From Allosphingosinicella vermicomposti (GTDB taxonomy: Bacteria; Pseudomonadota; Alphaproteobacteria; Sphingomonadales; Sphingomonadaceae): DNA of 64,000 bases. Positions 15,931 through 24,645 of the stretch are shown in pieces. The stretch covers positions 806,001 to 870,000 of the forward strand of contig NZ_PXYJ01000001.1 in the NCBI RefSeq assembly GCF_003012815.1, in the 5' to 3' direction. The notes beneath the pieces are model-generated. The model was not told where the DNA came from. It made no database searches and saw nothing but the letters and a program-made list of their open reading frames with translations. Within the stretch, counting starts at the first letter, position 1, and the number at the start of each line of letters is the position of its first letter. Both the position numbers and the translations under genes were made by a program.

Positions 15931-16410
15931 ATGACTGATGTCACCCTCGCCGCCATAGCTGGTGCGCATGGCATATCGGGCGAGGTGCGCCTGAAGCTCT
16001 TCGCCGAAAGTGCGGAGAGCCTGCGTCAGCACAAGGTGGTTCAGGCAGGCGAGCGAACGCTGACCCTGAAATCGGTGAAGGAAGGCAGCGGCATGCCGAT
16101 CGCCCGCTTCGTCGAAATCGCGGACCGCAACGCCGCTGAGGCGCTCCGCGGCACTGTCCTCACCGTCCCCCGCTCAGCGCTTCCGCCGCTGGAAGAGGGG
16201 GAATATTACCATGCCGATATCATCGGCTTGCTCTGCGCGACGCGTGAGGGGGAGGCTGTCGGCACCGTCGCCGCCGTCGAGAATTTCGGCGCGGGCGACA
16301 TTCTCGAGATCGAGCGGCCCGATGGGAAGAAGGTGATGGTGCCCTTCAATCCGACGATTGCCGACTTTGTGGACGGTAAGATCATCGTCGATCCCGCTTT
16401 CTTGGCTTAA
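15931..16410 (+). CDS. rimM: Ribosome maturation factor RimM
   Basis: A 159-aa protein needed for 16S rRNA processing and S19 assembly of the 30S head. The N-terminal barrel begins VTLAAIAGAHGISGEVRLKL, the family signature, and includes GTVLTVPRSALPPL. The PRC-barrel half carries EGEYYHADIIGL and PDGKKVMVPFNPTIADFVD. The length is normal. The ATG sits immediately after the family E repeat, whose right arm provides the purine-rich AGGGGAGGGG. It is normally co-transcribed with trmD, but here the next gene on this strand begins more than 1.1 kb away. Confidence 0.95.
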   Translation: MTDVTLAAIAGAHGISGEVRLKLFAESAESLRQHKVVQAGERTLTLKSVKEGSGMPIARFVEIADRNAAEALRGTVLTVPRSALPPLEEGEYYHADIIGLLCATREGEAVGTVAAVENFGAGDILEIERPDGKKVMVPFNPTIADFVDGKIIVDPAFLA

Positions 16411-16415
16411 TTCCT

Positions 16416-16499
16416 AAACCCGTTCGCTTCGAGCGCAGTCGAGAAGCGCTGCACGTCCTTGTAGAACGCTTCTCGACTGCGCTCGAAGCGAACGGGGTT
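16416..16499. repeat. Family C imperfect palindrome
   Basis: Arms AACCCGTTCGCTTCGAGCGC followed by AGTCGAGAAGCG, and CGCTTCTCGACTGCGCTCGA followed by AGCGAACGGGTT, are almost perfectly complementary over about 30 bases around a 20-base loop. It lies between the convergent rimM and thioredoxin-reductase-like genes and would form a strong hairpin in either transcript. Confidence 0.92.
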
Positions 16500-16503
16500 G
16501 GGG

Positions 16504-17427
16504 CTATCTCAATAGCGGCCTCTCTCTAGCCAGATCGTTGCGGATTGTCGTCGCCGCCCCGCCGCCTTCGCCCATGGCATGGCTGATCTGATCGAGGCCG
16601 ATGACGACATCGCCTGCCGCATAAAGGCCGGGCACTCGCGTCCGCTGATGATCGTCGACGAGAATGCATCCAGCTTCGGAGAGCGAGGCGCCGACCTGCT
16701 CGGCAAGCTCCGTATGCGTGTCCGATCCCAGGGCCGGATAAACGCTGTCGAATGTGTAGAAGCCCGCCGCGGTGGCGACCGTGATGCAATCCTTGTCGAT
16801 CGCGACGGCCTGACAGGGGCCATCCACCGTCTCGATCCCAAACTCCCGTAACTGCGCCTGATCCTCTGCACTCAACTGATGTGCCTGGTCGGGCGCGATC
16901 AGGGTGATGTCGGCGGTGTAGCTGCGCAGGAATACCGCCTCCGCGACGCCATTCGACCCGCTGCCGATCACGCCGACCTTTTTGTCCGTCACCTCATAGC
17001 CGTCGCAGATCGGGCAGTAGCGGATGAGACCGCGCGACAGCGCCTCCTCGTGCAGATCCTCGTCCATCGGCGGGCGGCGATTGGTGACGCCGGTGGCGAG
17101 CAGCACCGTGCGTGCCGTGACCGGCCCACTGCCCCATTCCGCCTCGAAACCGCCCTCGATCCTGTCGAGCCGGGTCACACGGCCGGTTTCGATCGAAGCA
17201 TCAAATTTCTGCGCCTGCGCCTTCATCGCGGCGAGAAGGTCCTTGCCGGAAATACCGTCCGGATAGCCGGCATGGTTGCGGGTGAGGGGGATCCAGCTTG
17301 CACGGCTCTTCCCGGCATCGACCACCTTCAGCTTGAGGTGGAAGCGGGCGAGATAGATGGCTGCGGTGAGGCCCGCAGGCCCGCCGCCGATGATGAGGCA
17401 ATCAAGGTCGAAGTCGTTCATGCTCAT
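16504..17427 (-). CDS. Thioredoxin-reductase-like FAD/NAD(P) oxidoreductase
   Basis: A 307-aa pyridine nucleotide-disulfide oxidoreductase of the TrxB fold: FAD motif LIIGGGPAGLTAAIYLARF, redox pair YCPICDGYE (CxxC followed by DG, as in TrxB), second nucleotide motif VGVIGSGSNGVAEAVFL and closing FAD motif PGLYAAGDVVIGLDQISHAM. The CPIC centre differs from the usual CATC, so it may be a TrxB paralogue with another partner. ATG at 17427 is chosen because GAGGG lies 6 bases before it. It lies antisense between rimM and trmD, an unusual place, flanked by two different palindromes. Confidence 0.88.
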   Translation of the reverse strand: MSMNDFDLDCLIIGGGPAGLTAAIYLARFHLKLKVVDAGKSRASWIPLTRNHAGYPDGISGKDLLAAMKAQAQKFDASIETGRVTRLDRIEGGFEAEWGSGPVTARTVLLATGVTNRRPPMDEDLHEEALSRGLIRYCPICDGYEVTDKKVGVIGSGSNGVAEAVFLRSYTADITLIAPDQAHQLSAEDQAQLREFGIETVDGPCQAVAIDKDCITVATAAGFYTFDSVYPALGSDTHTELAEQVGASLSEAGCILVDDHQRTRVPGLYAAGDVVIGLDQISHAMGEGGGAATTIRNDLARERPLLR

Positions 17428-17437
17428 GCCCAACCCT

Positions 17438-17522
17438 CGTCATGCTGAACTTGTTTCAGCATCCATGCAGGTGGCGGCTGGGCAGGCGGATAGATAGACC
17501 CTGAAACAAGTTCAGGGTGACG
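17438..17522. repeat. Family B imperfect palindrome (GAACTTGTTTCAG type)
   Basis: Arms CGTCATGCTGAACTTGTTTC with AGCATCC, and CCCTGAAACAAGTTCAGGGT with GACG, enclose about 35 bases. A second copy is at 23300-23382. It separates the divergent thioredoxin-reductase-like gene and trmD, so promoters for both must lie in or around it. Confidence 0.92.
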
Positions 17523-17566
17523 ATGCTTTGGGTTGCGACGTTGAGCCTTTCCGGCGAAAGGGGCGC

Positions 17567-18304
17567 ATGACTTGGGCCGCAACCGTCCTCACCCTTTATC
17601 CTGAGATGTTTCCGGGGCCGCTCGGACTCAGCCTGGCAGGCAGGGCGATGTCCGAAGGCAAATGGTCACTCGATGCCGTGCAGATCCGCGATTTCGCGAC
17701 GGACAAGCATCGTTCGGTTGACGATACGCCCGCTGGCGGCGGCGCTGGGATGGTGATGCGCGCGGACATTCTTGGCGCGGCGGTGGATCATGTGCTTGCG
17801 CGCCAGCCTCAGGCGCCGCTCCTAGCCATGACGCCGCGCGGAAAGCCGCTTACTCAGGACTTCGTGCGGGAGCTTGCTGCCGGGCTCGGCGTCTCGATCC
17901 TTTGCGGCCGGTTCGAGGGAATGGACGAGCGGTTGTTCGAGGCCAGGCCGATCATTCCCGTCTCGATCGGCGACTATGTTCTGTCCGGCGGCGAGACGGC
18001 AGCGATCGTGCTGCTCGACGCTTGCGTTCGCCTGCTTCCTGGCGTAATGGGCGCGGCTTCGAGCGGTGAGGAGGAAAGCTTTGAAGGCGGCCTCCTCGAA
18101 TACCCTCAATATACCCGACCTAATTTGTGGGAAGGGCGCACGATCCCCGAAGTGCTGCGATCGGGGGATCATGCGAAGATCGCCGCCTGGCGGAAAGCCA
18201 GGTCGATCGAAGACACACGGCTAAGGCGGCCGGACTTGATGGAGCGTCATGGGGATGCTTCCGGTCGGTCGCCCTCTGGTGCGCGGCGCGAAGACGAAGG
18301 TTAA
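17567..18304 (+). CDS. trmD: tRNA (guanine37-N1)-methyltransferase
   Basis: A 245-aa SPOUT enzyme that methylates G37 of tRNAs and so prevents frameshifting. Typical segments are [15 protein letters not shown], the flexible loop [26 protein letters not shown], and the knot [20 protein letters not shown] and [22 protein letters not shown] at 17567 has AAAGGGG upstream; an open frame before it is not needed. The C-terminal tail ([16 protein letters not shown]) is slightly extended. rplS begins 4 bp after the stop. Confidence 0.96.
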   Translation: MTWAATVLTLYPEMFPGPLGLSLAGRAMSEGKWSLDAVQIRDFATDKHRSVDDTPAGGGAGMVMRADILGAAVDHVLARQPQAPLLAMTPRGKPLTQDFVRELAAGLGVSILCGRFEGMDERLFEARPIIPVSIGDYVLSGGETAAIVLLDACVRLLPGVMGAASSGEEESFEGGLLEYPQYTRPNLWEGRTIPEVLRSGDHAKIAAWRKARSIEDTRLRRPDLMERHGDASGRSPSGARREDEG

Positions 18305-18308
18305 GTAC

Positions 18309-18692
18309 ATGAACCTCATCCAGACGCTCGAGGCCGAAGCCATCGAGCAGTTCAACTCCGCCAAGAAAATTCCCGAATTCCGCCCAGGTGACACGCTGAA
18401 GGTCGGCGTGAAGGTCGTCGAAGGCGAACGCACCCGCGTGCAGAATTATGAAGGCGTATGCATCGCCCGCGCCAATAAGGGCCTCGGCTCCTCCTTCACC
18501 GTCCGCAAGATCAGCTTCGGCGAAGGTGTCGAGCGCGTATTCCCGCTCTACAGCCCGAACATCGATTCGATCGAGGTCGTGCGCCGCGGCGCCGTCCGTC
18601 GCGCGAAGCTCTATTATCTGCGCGGCCGCACCGGCAAATCGGCCCGTATCGCCGAGCGTCGCGACACGCGCGGGGAAGCCAACCAGGGCTGA
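18309..18692 (+). CDS. rplS: 50S ribosomal protein L19
   Basis: A 127-aa L19, which lies at the 30S-50S interface. Family motifs: [60 protein letters not shown] and [18 protein letters not shown] at 18309 gives the standard N-terminus [10 protein letters not shown]; the longer frame upstream overlaps trmD. It closes the ffh to rplS cluster and is followed by a strong terminator. Confidence 0.97.
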   Translation: MNLIQTLEAEAIEQFNSAKKIPEFRPGDTLKVGVKVVEGERTRVQNYEGVCIARANKGLGSSFTVRKISFGEGVERVFPLYSPNIDSIEVVRRGAVRRAKLYYLRGRTGKSARIAERRDTRGEANQG

Positions 18693-18715
18693 TCCGACTT
18701 TCAGGCAAAAAATAG

Positions 18716-18752
18716 AAAGGGCGCGGGAGCATTGGCTTCCGCGCCCTTTTTC
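18716..18752 (+). terminator. Rho-independent terminator after rplS
   Basis: Stem AAAGGGCGCGG (18716-18726) pairs with CCGCGCCCTTT (18739-18749) around a 12-base loop, followed by TT. It lies 24 bp after the rplS stop, in front of a convergent gene, and can serve both strands because of the flanking A and T runs. Confidence 0.85.
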
Positions 18753-18769
18753 GTGGGGGGCGCCAGCTG

Positions 18770-19573
18770 TCAGCGCGGCGCGGTCCTCTCCACGGTTCGG
18801 GTATAGAGGTGCCAAGTGGCATAGCCGAGCCATGGTAGCACCACGGCAAGGCCAATGAAGAAGGGGATGGAACCCAGCATCAGCAACGCCCCCACCATCA
18901 CGCCCCAGCGCAGCATGACCGAACGGTTCTCCCGGAACGCCGCGAGCGAGGTACGGACGGCGGCACTGGCCGAGCCGCCGCGGTCAACCAACATGGGAAA
19001 AGAAACCACGCTGATGGCAAGCACCGCCACCGCGAACAGGGCACCGGCAAGGTTGCCGCATAGGATGAGCGCCCACCCCTCAGTGGTTGTGAACAGCCTT
19101 TCCGCAAATGCGGCGAAAGAGGCCGGCACATCCCAACCCCAGAGCAGGATGTAGAGTGTGGCGGCGGCCAGCACCCACAAGGCAAAGATCAGGAGCAGGA
19201 GGAGGGCAATGGACAGGATTTCTCCCGCCGCGCCACTGCGTTCGACGTCGAAAAAATGGCGCCAGTCGGATTCCATACCCAGCTCCCGCCTCCGCGCCAA
19301 TTCGTAATAGCCGACGGCCGCGACCGGCCCCATCAGGCTGAGGCCCGCGGCCACCGGGAAAAAGAGCGGCAGGAATGGCCCGCCAAGCATGATCACGGCC
19401 GCGAATACGCCAATCAGCGGGTAGAGCAGCCCGGCAATCAGGATATCGCCGCGCTTTGCCATAAAATCGTCCATCCCCTGGCGGAGGGCAAATCGAAGGT
19501 CGTCATTACTAATCCTGCGCACCGGCAAAGCGCCTGTTGCAGGGGCGGCTGGGTAGCGGTGAGCAACGGCCAT
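18770..19573 (-). CDS. DUF2189 integral membrane protein
   Basis: A 267-aa protein with about six hydrophobic helices, matching the DUF2189 family: RRISNDDLRFALRQGMDDFM at the start, then GLLYPLIGVFAAVIMLGG and PVAAGLSLMGPVAAVGYYEL, and SFPMLVDRGGSASAAVRTSL in the second half. The function of the family is unknown. It stands alone, convergent with rplS. The N-terminal MAVAHRYPAAPATGALP is soluble and variable. Confidence 0.85.
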   Translation of the reverse strand: MAVAHRYPAAPATGALPVRRISNDDLRFALRQGMDDFMAKRGDILIAGLLYPLIGVFAAVIMLGGPFLPLFFPVAAGLSLMGPVAAVGYYELARRRELGMESDWRHFFDVERSGAAGEILSIALLLLLIFALWVLAAATLYILLWGWDVPASFAAFAERLFTTTEGWALILCGNLAGALFAVAVLAISVVSFPMLVDRGGSASAAVRTSLAAFRENRSVMLRWGVMVGALLMLGSIPFFIGLAVVLPWLGYATWHLYTRTVERTAPR

Positions 19574-19878
19574 GCCTCTCTCCTTCGCGAAGCAGGCGGC
19601 GGGTCCGGCGCCGAGGCGGGCCGGGGGCCGCCATGACTCACCTTTACCATGAAATAGCCTTGAGGGCGAGCATGTGATCTGAGCTATCTAACGAAAGTTA
19701 GAGGACTTTTCGCTATTTTGCAGATGGCGGGAATCACTCAGAGAAACTACATAGGAAGGGACTCGAGAGCAGGGGCAGCCACGAGCCAGGGCCCCGTCCG
19801 CGTTTCCTCCCTTTGCGCGGATGGGCCCCTTCACTTTCCGCCATCTTTACACCGGGCCAGCGTGCGCTACGAAGCGGC
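19574..19878. other. 305-bp intergenic region with hairpins, possible leader or small RNA
   Basis: No convincing coding frame is present. A small hairpin CTAAC-GAAA-GTTAG lies near 19687-19700. A strong stem GGGCCCCGTCCGCG (19788-19801) pairs with CGCGGATGGGCCCC (19815-19828), with one mismatch and one G-U pair. A short TTCACTTT stretch follows. The second hairpin could end a short RNA or act in the 5' leader of the peptidase gene that starts at 19879. Confidence 0.4.
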
Positions 19879-22077
19879 ATGCGTTTCCTCCCCCTGGTTT
19901 TGGCCGCCGCAATGGCCTCCGCCGCCTTTCCCGCTTCTGCCGAAGATCTCACGCTCGATCGGGTATTCCAAAGCCCCGATCTCAATGGACCGAGTCCGCG
20001 CCTGGCACGGCTGTCGCCGGACGGGCGTCTCGTGACCCTGTTGCGCAACCGGGCAGAGGATAAGGATCGCTATGATCTTTGGGCGATCGACGCCGATACG
20101 GGCGAAGCGCGCATGCTGGTGGATTCCCTGAAATTCGGATCGGGCGCCGAACTGTCCGAAGAAGAGAAGATGCGCCGCGAGCGCGCCCGGGTGAGCGGCA
20201 CCAAGGGCATCGTCGCTTATGATTGGGCGCCCGACGGCAAGGCGATCCTCGTCCCGCTGGACGGCGACCTGTTCGTCGCTGATCTTGGCGGCGCCGTGCG
20301 GCGGATCACCGAAACGCCCGAAACAGAGGTAGACGCGCAGGTCTCGGAAACCGGCCGTTACGTATCCTTCGTGCGCGACCAGAATTTGTTCGTGTCCGAC
20401 CTTGCCGGCAAGGCAAAGCAGCTCACCAACGACGGTGGCGGCACCCTGTCCTGGGGTTCGGCGGAGTTCGTAGCGCAGGAGGAAATGGACAGGACGACCG
20501 GCCATTGGTGGTCGCCGGACGATCGCTATCTCGCCGTTGCGCGGGTCGATGAAAGCCCCGTGAAGGTCGTTACGCGCGCCGCCATCGGCGCTGGCGGGAC
20601 GCGCGTCTATGAACAGCGCTATCCGGCGGCGGGCACGCCCAATGCCATTGTCGACCTCTATGTCATGCGGCCGGACGGGTCGGGGCAGACGAAGGTCGAT
20701 CTCGGGCCCGACAAGGACATCTATCTCGCCCGCGTCGATTGGACGCCGGATGGCAAGTCATTGCTCGTCCAGCGCGAAAGCCGCGACCAGAAGAGGCTCG
20801 ATCTCCTCGCCGTCGATCCCGACACGGGCGCGTCGAAGATATTGTTCACGGAAACCGCCAAGACTTGGGTCAACCTCCACGACAATCTGCGCGCGCTGAA
20901 GGACGGCAGCCTGCTCTGGTCGTCGGAGCGGTCCGGCTACAACCACCTCTATCGCTGGAAGAATGGCAAGTGGACGCAGCTCACCTCCGGCAACTGGGCG
21001 GTGAGCGCGGTTGAGGGCGTCGATGAGGGGAAGGGCCTTGTCTACTTCACCGCGAACAAGGACTCGCCGCTCGAGCAGCATCTTTATGTCGCGCGCCTTG
21101 ACCGCAAGGTCGAGCCAAGGCGGCTAACGGAGAGCGGTTATTGGAATGGCGCCGCAATGGATCAGGCGGCGCGGCGGGCGCTCGTTACCCGGTCGGGGCC
21201 CTCCCAGCCGGGCCAAGTCTATCTCGCTGACACGAGCGGCAAGAGGATCGCGTGGATCGAAGAAAATGCCGTCCGCGGCGACCACCCTTATGCGCCCTAT
21301 CTCGACAGCCACGTCGTTCCGCAATTCGGGACGATCAAGGCCGAAGATGGCAGCCATCTCTACTACAAGATGATGACGCCGAAGATGGAGCCCGGGAAGC
21401 GTTACCCCGTGTTCGTGCAGGTCTATGGCGGCCCGGGAACGGGGCGCCAGGTGACGCGCGGCTGGACGGGGGCGCTTCAGCAATATCTGGTCGACAAGGG
21501 CTGGATCGTCTTTTCGGTGGACGGGCGCGGCACGCCCCAGCGTGGCAAGGCGTTCGAGGATCAGATCTACCGCGCCATGGGCAGTGTGGAAGTACAGGAT
21601 CAGCTTGCGGGCGTGAATTTCCTGAAAACCCAATCCTTCGTCGATCCAGACCGGATTGCTGTCAACGGATGGTCGTACGGCGGTTATATGGCGTTGAAGC
21701 TTCTCGAGAACCTTCCCGGGGTCTTCGCGGCAGGCGTATCGGGGGCGCCTGTGACGAGGTGGGAGCTTTACGACACCCATTATACCGAGCGTTACATGGG
21801 CAATCCCCTGGGCGCGGATGCCGCGGCTTATGCGGCGTCGAGCGCGATCCCGAACGCTTCGAAGATAGCCGATCCTATCCTCCTCATCCACGGCATGGCG
21901 GACGACAATGTCGTGTTCGACAATATGACCGCTTTGATGGGCGAGATGCAGGGTAAGAAGGTGCCGTTCGAGCTGATGGTTTATCCCGGCGCGACCCATC
22001 GCGTGTCGGGCGAAGGGCCGCAGGTTCATATGTGGAAGACGATCGAGCGCTTTCTTGAGCGCGAGGTGAAGAACTGA
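19879..22077 (+). CDS. Exported dipeptidyl-peptidase IV-like S9 peptidase
   Basis: A 732-aa serine peptidase of family S9. A signal peptide (MRFLPLVLAAAMASAAFPAS, cut near ASAED) sends it to the periplasm. The N-terminal beta-propeller includes TGHWWSPDDRYLAVARVDES, the DPP-IV region with the N-terminus-binding Glu pattern. The hydrolase domain has Ser599 (GWSYGGY), Asp675/676 (GMADDNVVFDN) and His707 (GATHRVSG). The expected activity is release of Xaa-Pro dipeptides. ATG at 19879 is chosen because it starts the signal peptide. It is monocistronic. Confidence 0.94.
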   Translation: MRFLPLVLAAAMASAAFPASAEDLTLDRVFQSPDLNGPSPRLARLSPDGRLVTLLRNRAEDKDRYDLWAIDADTGEARMLVDSLKFGSGAELSEEEKMRRERARVSGTKGIVAYDWAPDGKAILVPLDGDLFVADLGGAVRRITETPETEVDAQVSETGRYVSFVRDQNLFVSDLAGKAKQLTNDGGGTLSWGSAEFVAQEEMDRTTGHWWSPDDRYLAVARVDESPVKVVTRAAIGAGGTRVYEQRYPAAGTPNAIVDLYVMRPDGSGQTKVDLGPDKDIYLARVDWTPDGKSLLVQRESRDQKRLDLLAVDPDTGASKILFTETAKTWVNLHDNLRALKDGSLLWSSERSGYNHLYRWKNGKWTQLTSGNWAVSAVEGVDEGKGLVYFTANKDSPLEQHLYVARLDRKVEPRRLTESGYWNGAAMDQAARRALVTRSGPSQPGQVYLADTSGKRIAWIEENAVRGDHPYAPYLDSHVVPQFGTIKAEDGSHLYYKMMTPKMEPGKRYPVFVQVYGGPGTGRQVTRGWTGALQQYLVDKGWIVFSVDGRGTPQRGKAFEDQIYRAMGSVEVQDQLAGVNFLKTQSFVDPDRIAVNGWSYGGYMALKLLENLPGVFAAGVSGAPVTRWELYDTHYTERYMGNPLGADAAAYAASSAIPNASKIADPILLIHGMADDNVVFDNMTALMGEMQGKKVPFELMVYPGATHRVSGEGPQVHMWKTIERFLEREVKN

Positions 22078-22078
22078 T

Positions 22079-22145
22079 CGCCATCGCGAGGAGCGGAGCG
22101 ACGTGGTGATCCAGCCGATGGATTGCTTCGCTTCGCTCGCGATGA
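22079..22145. repeat. Family D imperfect palindrome (GCGAAGCAATCC type)
   Basis: GCCATCGCGAGGAGCGGAGC and CTTCGCTTCGCTCGCGATGA are inverted, around GATCCAGC and GGATTGCTTCG. A related copy is at 28374-28443. It begins 2 bp after the peptidase stop codon. Confidence 0.8.
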
Positions 22146-22260
22146 CGGGAAGAGCGCGATGTGTTCGAGCAGGGCCGGAACACAATAGTGGCGATGCTAC
22201 TTTCCCTCAGGCTCGTCACACCCTAGATGGCGTCAAACCTTCTAATTGGAGCTTGTGACC

Positions 22261-23289
22261 ATGGGATACCGGGTCGTCGTTGTCGGCGCGACAGGGAATG
22301 TCGGCCGCGAAATGCTGAACATTCTTGCCGAACGTCAATTTCCGCTGGCGGAGATCGCGGCGGTCGCCTCGGCCCGTTCCACGGGCGACGAGATCGATTT
22401 CGGCGACAGCGGCGAGACGCTGAAGGTCAAAAATCTCGAGCATTTTGACTTTTCCGGCTGGGACATCGCCTTATTCGCGGCGGGTTCGGAAGCCTCGAGA
22501 ACCTATGCGCCCAAGGCGGCGGCGGCCGGCTGCATCGTCATCGACAACAGCTCGCTCTACCGCATGGATCCGGACGTACCGCTGATCGTGCCGGAGGTGA
22601 ATCCAGAAGCGATTGCGGGCTACAAAAAGAAGAACATCATCGCGAACCCGAATTGCTCGACCGCGCAGATGGTGGTGGCGCTGAAGCCGCTTCACGACGC
22701 CGCGAAGATCAAGCGTGTGGTGGTCGCGACCTATCAGTCGGTTTCCGGCGCGGGCAAGGACGGCATGGATGAGCTGTTCGAGCAGAGCCGCAACATCTTC
22801 GTTGGCGATAGCGCGGAACCCAAGAAGTTTACCAAGCAGATCGCCTTCAACGTCATCCCGCATATCGACAGCTTCCTCGACGATGGTTCGACCAAGGAAG
22901 AATGGAAGATGGTGGTGGAGACGAAGAAGATTCTCGATCCCAAGATCAAGGTGACGGCGACTTGCGTCCGCGTACCCGTGTTCGTCGGTCATAGCGAAGC
23001 GATCAATATCGAGTTCGAGGATGAAATCAGCGCCGCCGACGCGCAGAAGATCCTTCGCGAAGCGCCAGGCGTGATGCTCGTCGATAAGCGCGAGGATGGC
23101 GGCTACGTGACCCCCGTCGAAGCGGTGGGCGAATATGCCACTTATGTGAGCCGCGTACGCGAAGACAGCACGGTCGACAACGGCCTGTCGCTCTGGTGCG
23201 TATCCGACAATCTGCGCAAGGGCGCCGCGCTGAACGCGGTGCAGATCGCGGAACTTCTCGGCCGCAAGCACCTTCAGAAGGCGGCTTGA
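22261..23289 (+). CDS. asd: Aspartate-semialdehyde dehydrogenase
   Basis: A 342-aa NADPH enzyme making aspartate semialdehyde for lysine, threonine, methionine and diaminopimelate. The nucleotide loop is VVVVGATGNVGREML and the active-site Cys lies in NPNCSTAQMVVAL. The catalytic His is in RVPVFVGHSEAINIEF, and SYQSVSGAGKDGMDELFEQS-like sequence is typical of the family. ATG at 22261 is chosen, with GGAG 9 bases upstream. It stands alone in this window; dapF, a later step of the same pathway, is at 10966-11769. Confidence 0.96.
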   Translation: MGYRVVVVGATGNVGREMLNILAERQFPLAEIAAVASARSTGDEIDFGDSGETLKVKNLEHFDFSGWDIALFAAGSEASRTYAPKAAAAGCIVIDNSSLYRMDPDVPLIVPEVNPEAIAGYKKKNIIANPNCSTAQMVVALKPLHDAAKIKRVVVATYQSVSGAGKDGMDELFEQSRNIFVGDSAEPKKFTKQIAFNVIPHIDSFLDDGSTKEEWKMVVETKKILDPKIKVTATCVRVPVFVGHSEAINIEFEDEISAADAQKILREAPGVMLVDKREDGGYVTPVEAVGEYATYVSRVREDSTVDNGLSLWCVSDNLRKGAALNAVQIAELLGRKHLQKAA

Positions 23290-23299
23290 CCCGCTCCAC

Positions 23300-23382
23300 C
23301 GTCATGCTGAACTTGTTTCAGCATCCATGTTGGAAGGTTTCGGGAGTTGGGAGATGAACCCTGAAACAAGTTCAGGGTGACG
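23300..23382. repeat. Family B imperfect palindrome
   Basis: Second family B copy: CGTCATGCTGAACTTGTTTC with AGCATCCATG, and CCCTGAAACAAGTTCAGGGT with GACG. The spacer differs from the copy at 17438-17522. It starts 11 bp after asd and ends 15 bp before the next start codon. Confidence 0.92.
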
Positions 23383-23397
23383 GCTGGTGAGGTGGCA

Positions 23398-23841
23398 ATG
23401 ACGCAGAACATGACCGGCGGCTGCATGTGCGGGAAAATCCGTTACACCGCATCGATCGAGAATGACGAAGCCTATCTTTGCCATTGCCGCATGTGCCAGC
23501 GTGCGTCGGGCAACGTGTCGCTTGCGATGAAGAATGCGAAGAAGGCCGATGTCAGCTGGAAACGGGAGCCGGATTATTATCAATCTTCTCCGATCGCGCG
23601 GCGCGGCTTCTGTTCGACCTGCGGCACGTCGCTCACGTTTGAATTTCCGGACAGCGAGAATATGGACCTGATCGTCGGGACGTTCGACGATCCATCGCGC
23701 TTTCGCCCTTTCCACCATTTCGGCGCGGAAAATATTCACCGCGCCTGGCTCAACACCGAAGGCTTGAAGGAAATCCGCACGGACGAACATCAGGGCCTCG
23801 TCGACCGCTGGATGAAGACCGTTGGCAAACTCCCAGACTGA
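23398..23841 (+). CDS. GFA-domain (glutathione-dependent formaldehyde-activating family) protein
   Basis: A 147-aa zinc-binding protein of the GFA/CENP-V family. Zinc ligands are in GGCMCGKIRY (CxC), CHCRMCQRASG (CxCxxC) and GFCSTCGTSLTF (CxxC). Members are annotated as formaldehyde-activating enzymes, but most have no proven activity. ATG at 23398 has GGTGAGGTGG upstream. The end of the gene overlaps the start of the hydrolase gene by 20 bp, so they are probably co-expressed. Confidence 0.9.
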   Translation: MTQNMTGGCMCGKIRYTASIENDEAYLCHCRMCQRASGNVSLAMKNAKKADVSWKREPDYYQSSPIARRGFCSTCGTSLTFEFPDSENMDLIVGTFDDPSRFRPFHHFGAENIHRAWLNTEGLKEIRTDEHQGLVDRWMKTVGKLPD

Positions 23842-24589
23842 CATTCCCGTTCGCTACTTTTCCGGTCGCGATGGTGTGAGGCTCGCTTATCGGGAAATGG
23901 GCGAAGGGCGCCCGCTCGTCCTTATCCACGGCTATTTCTCGAACGCCTTCGTGAATTGGATACGCTACGGTCATGCGGAGAAGCTTGCCGCGGCGGGCTT
24001 TCGAGTCATCATGCCGGATCTGCGTGCTCACGGGGATAGCGACAAACCGCATGATCCCGCCGCTTATCCCAAGGATGTGCTGGCTGACGATGGCTTCGCG
24101 CTGATCGATCATCTCGGCCTCACCGACTATGACCTTGCCGGTTATTCGCTCGGCGCGCGGACGTCGGTGCGTATGATGGTGAAGGGCGCGCGTCCGCGAC
24201 GGGCAGTTCTTTCCGGAATGGGTCTGGAGGGTATTCTTCATACGCAGGGGCGGGGAGGGTATTTCCACAACGTCCTCACCAATCTCGGCACCTTTCCGCG
24301 TGGCACGTCCGAATGGATGACCGAAGCGTTCCTCAAAACCACTGGCGGCGATCCTCAGGCCCTTCTCCTGATCCTCAACACTTTCGCGGATACGTCGGCC
24401 CAGGAGTTAGCGGCGATCGAAACGCCCATTCTGGTTGTGACGGGCGCGGACGACGACGATAATGGTTCGGGCGAAGAGTTGGCCCGAGCCATAAAAGGGG
24501 CTCGTTTTCAAACCATTCCAGGCAATCACATGAACGCCGTCACGAAGCCCGAACTGGGTCAGGCGATTCTCGGCTTCCTCTCGGCTTGA
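23822..24589 (+). CDS. Alpha/beta hydrolase
   Basis: A 255-aa alpha/beta-hydrolase fold enzyme. The oxyanion region is VLIHGYFSN, the nucleophile elbow is AGYSLGART (Ser), an acid candidate lies in VTGADDDDN, and the His is in IPGNHMNAV. There is no signal peptide, so it is cytosolic. No ATG or GTG exists before the conserved YFSGRDGVRLAYREMGEG segment except within it, so the TTG at 23822, inside the end of the GFA gene, is the likely start. The substrate is unknown; esterase and haloperoxidase-like members are the nearest matches. Confidence 0.9.
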   Translation: MANSQTDIPVRYFSGRDGVRLAYREMGEGRPLVLIHGYFSNAFVNWIRYGHAEKLAAAGFRVIMPDLRAHGDSDKPHDPAAYPKDVLADDGFALIDHLGLTDYDLAGYSLGARTSVRMMVKGARPRRAVLSGMGLEGILHTQGRGGYFHNVLTNLGTFPRGTSEWMTEAFLKTTGGDPQALLLILNTFADTSAQELAAIETPILVVTGADDDDNGSGEELARAIKGARFQTIPGNHMNAVTKPELGQAILGFLSA

Positions 24590-24645
24590 CGTTGGGGCGC
24601 GGGCACGCTCAATTGGCGGCAACCCATGAACCGAGAGGATTCCCG

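Noticed and set aside
16504-17522. A transposon carrying the thioredoxin-reductase-like gene
   Set aside because: The flanking palindromes belong to two different families, so they are not matching terminal repeats, and no transposase or target duplication is visible.
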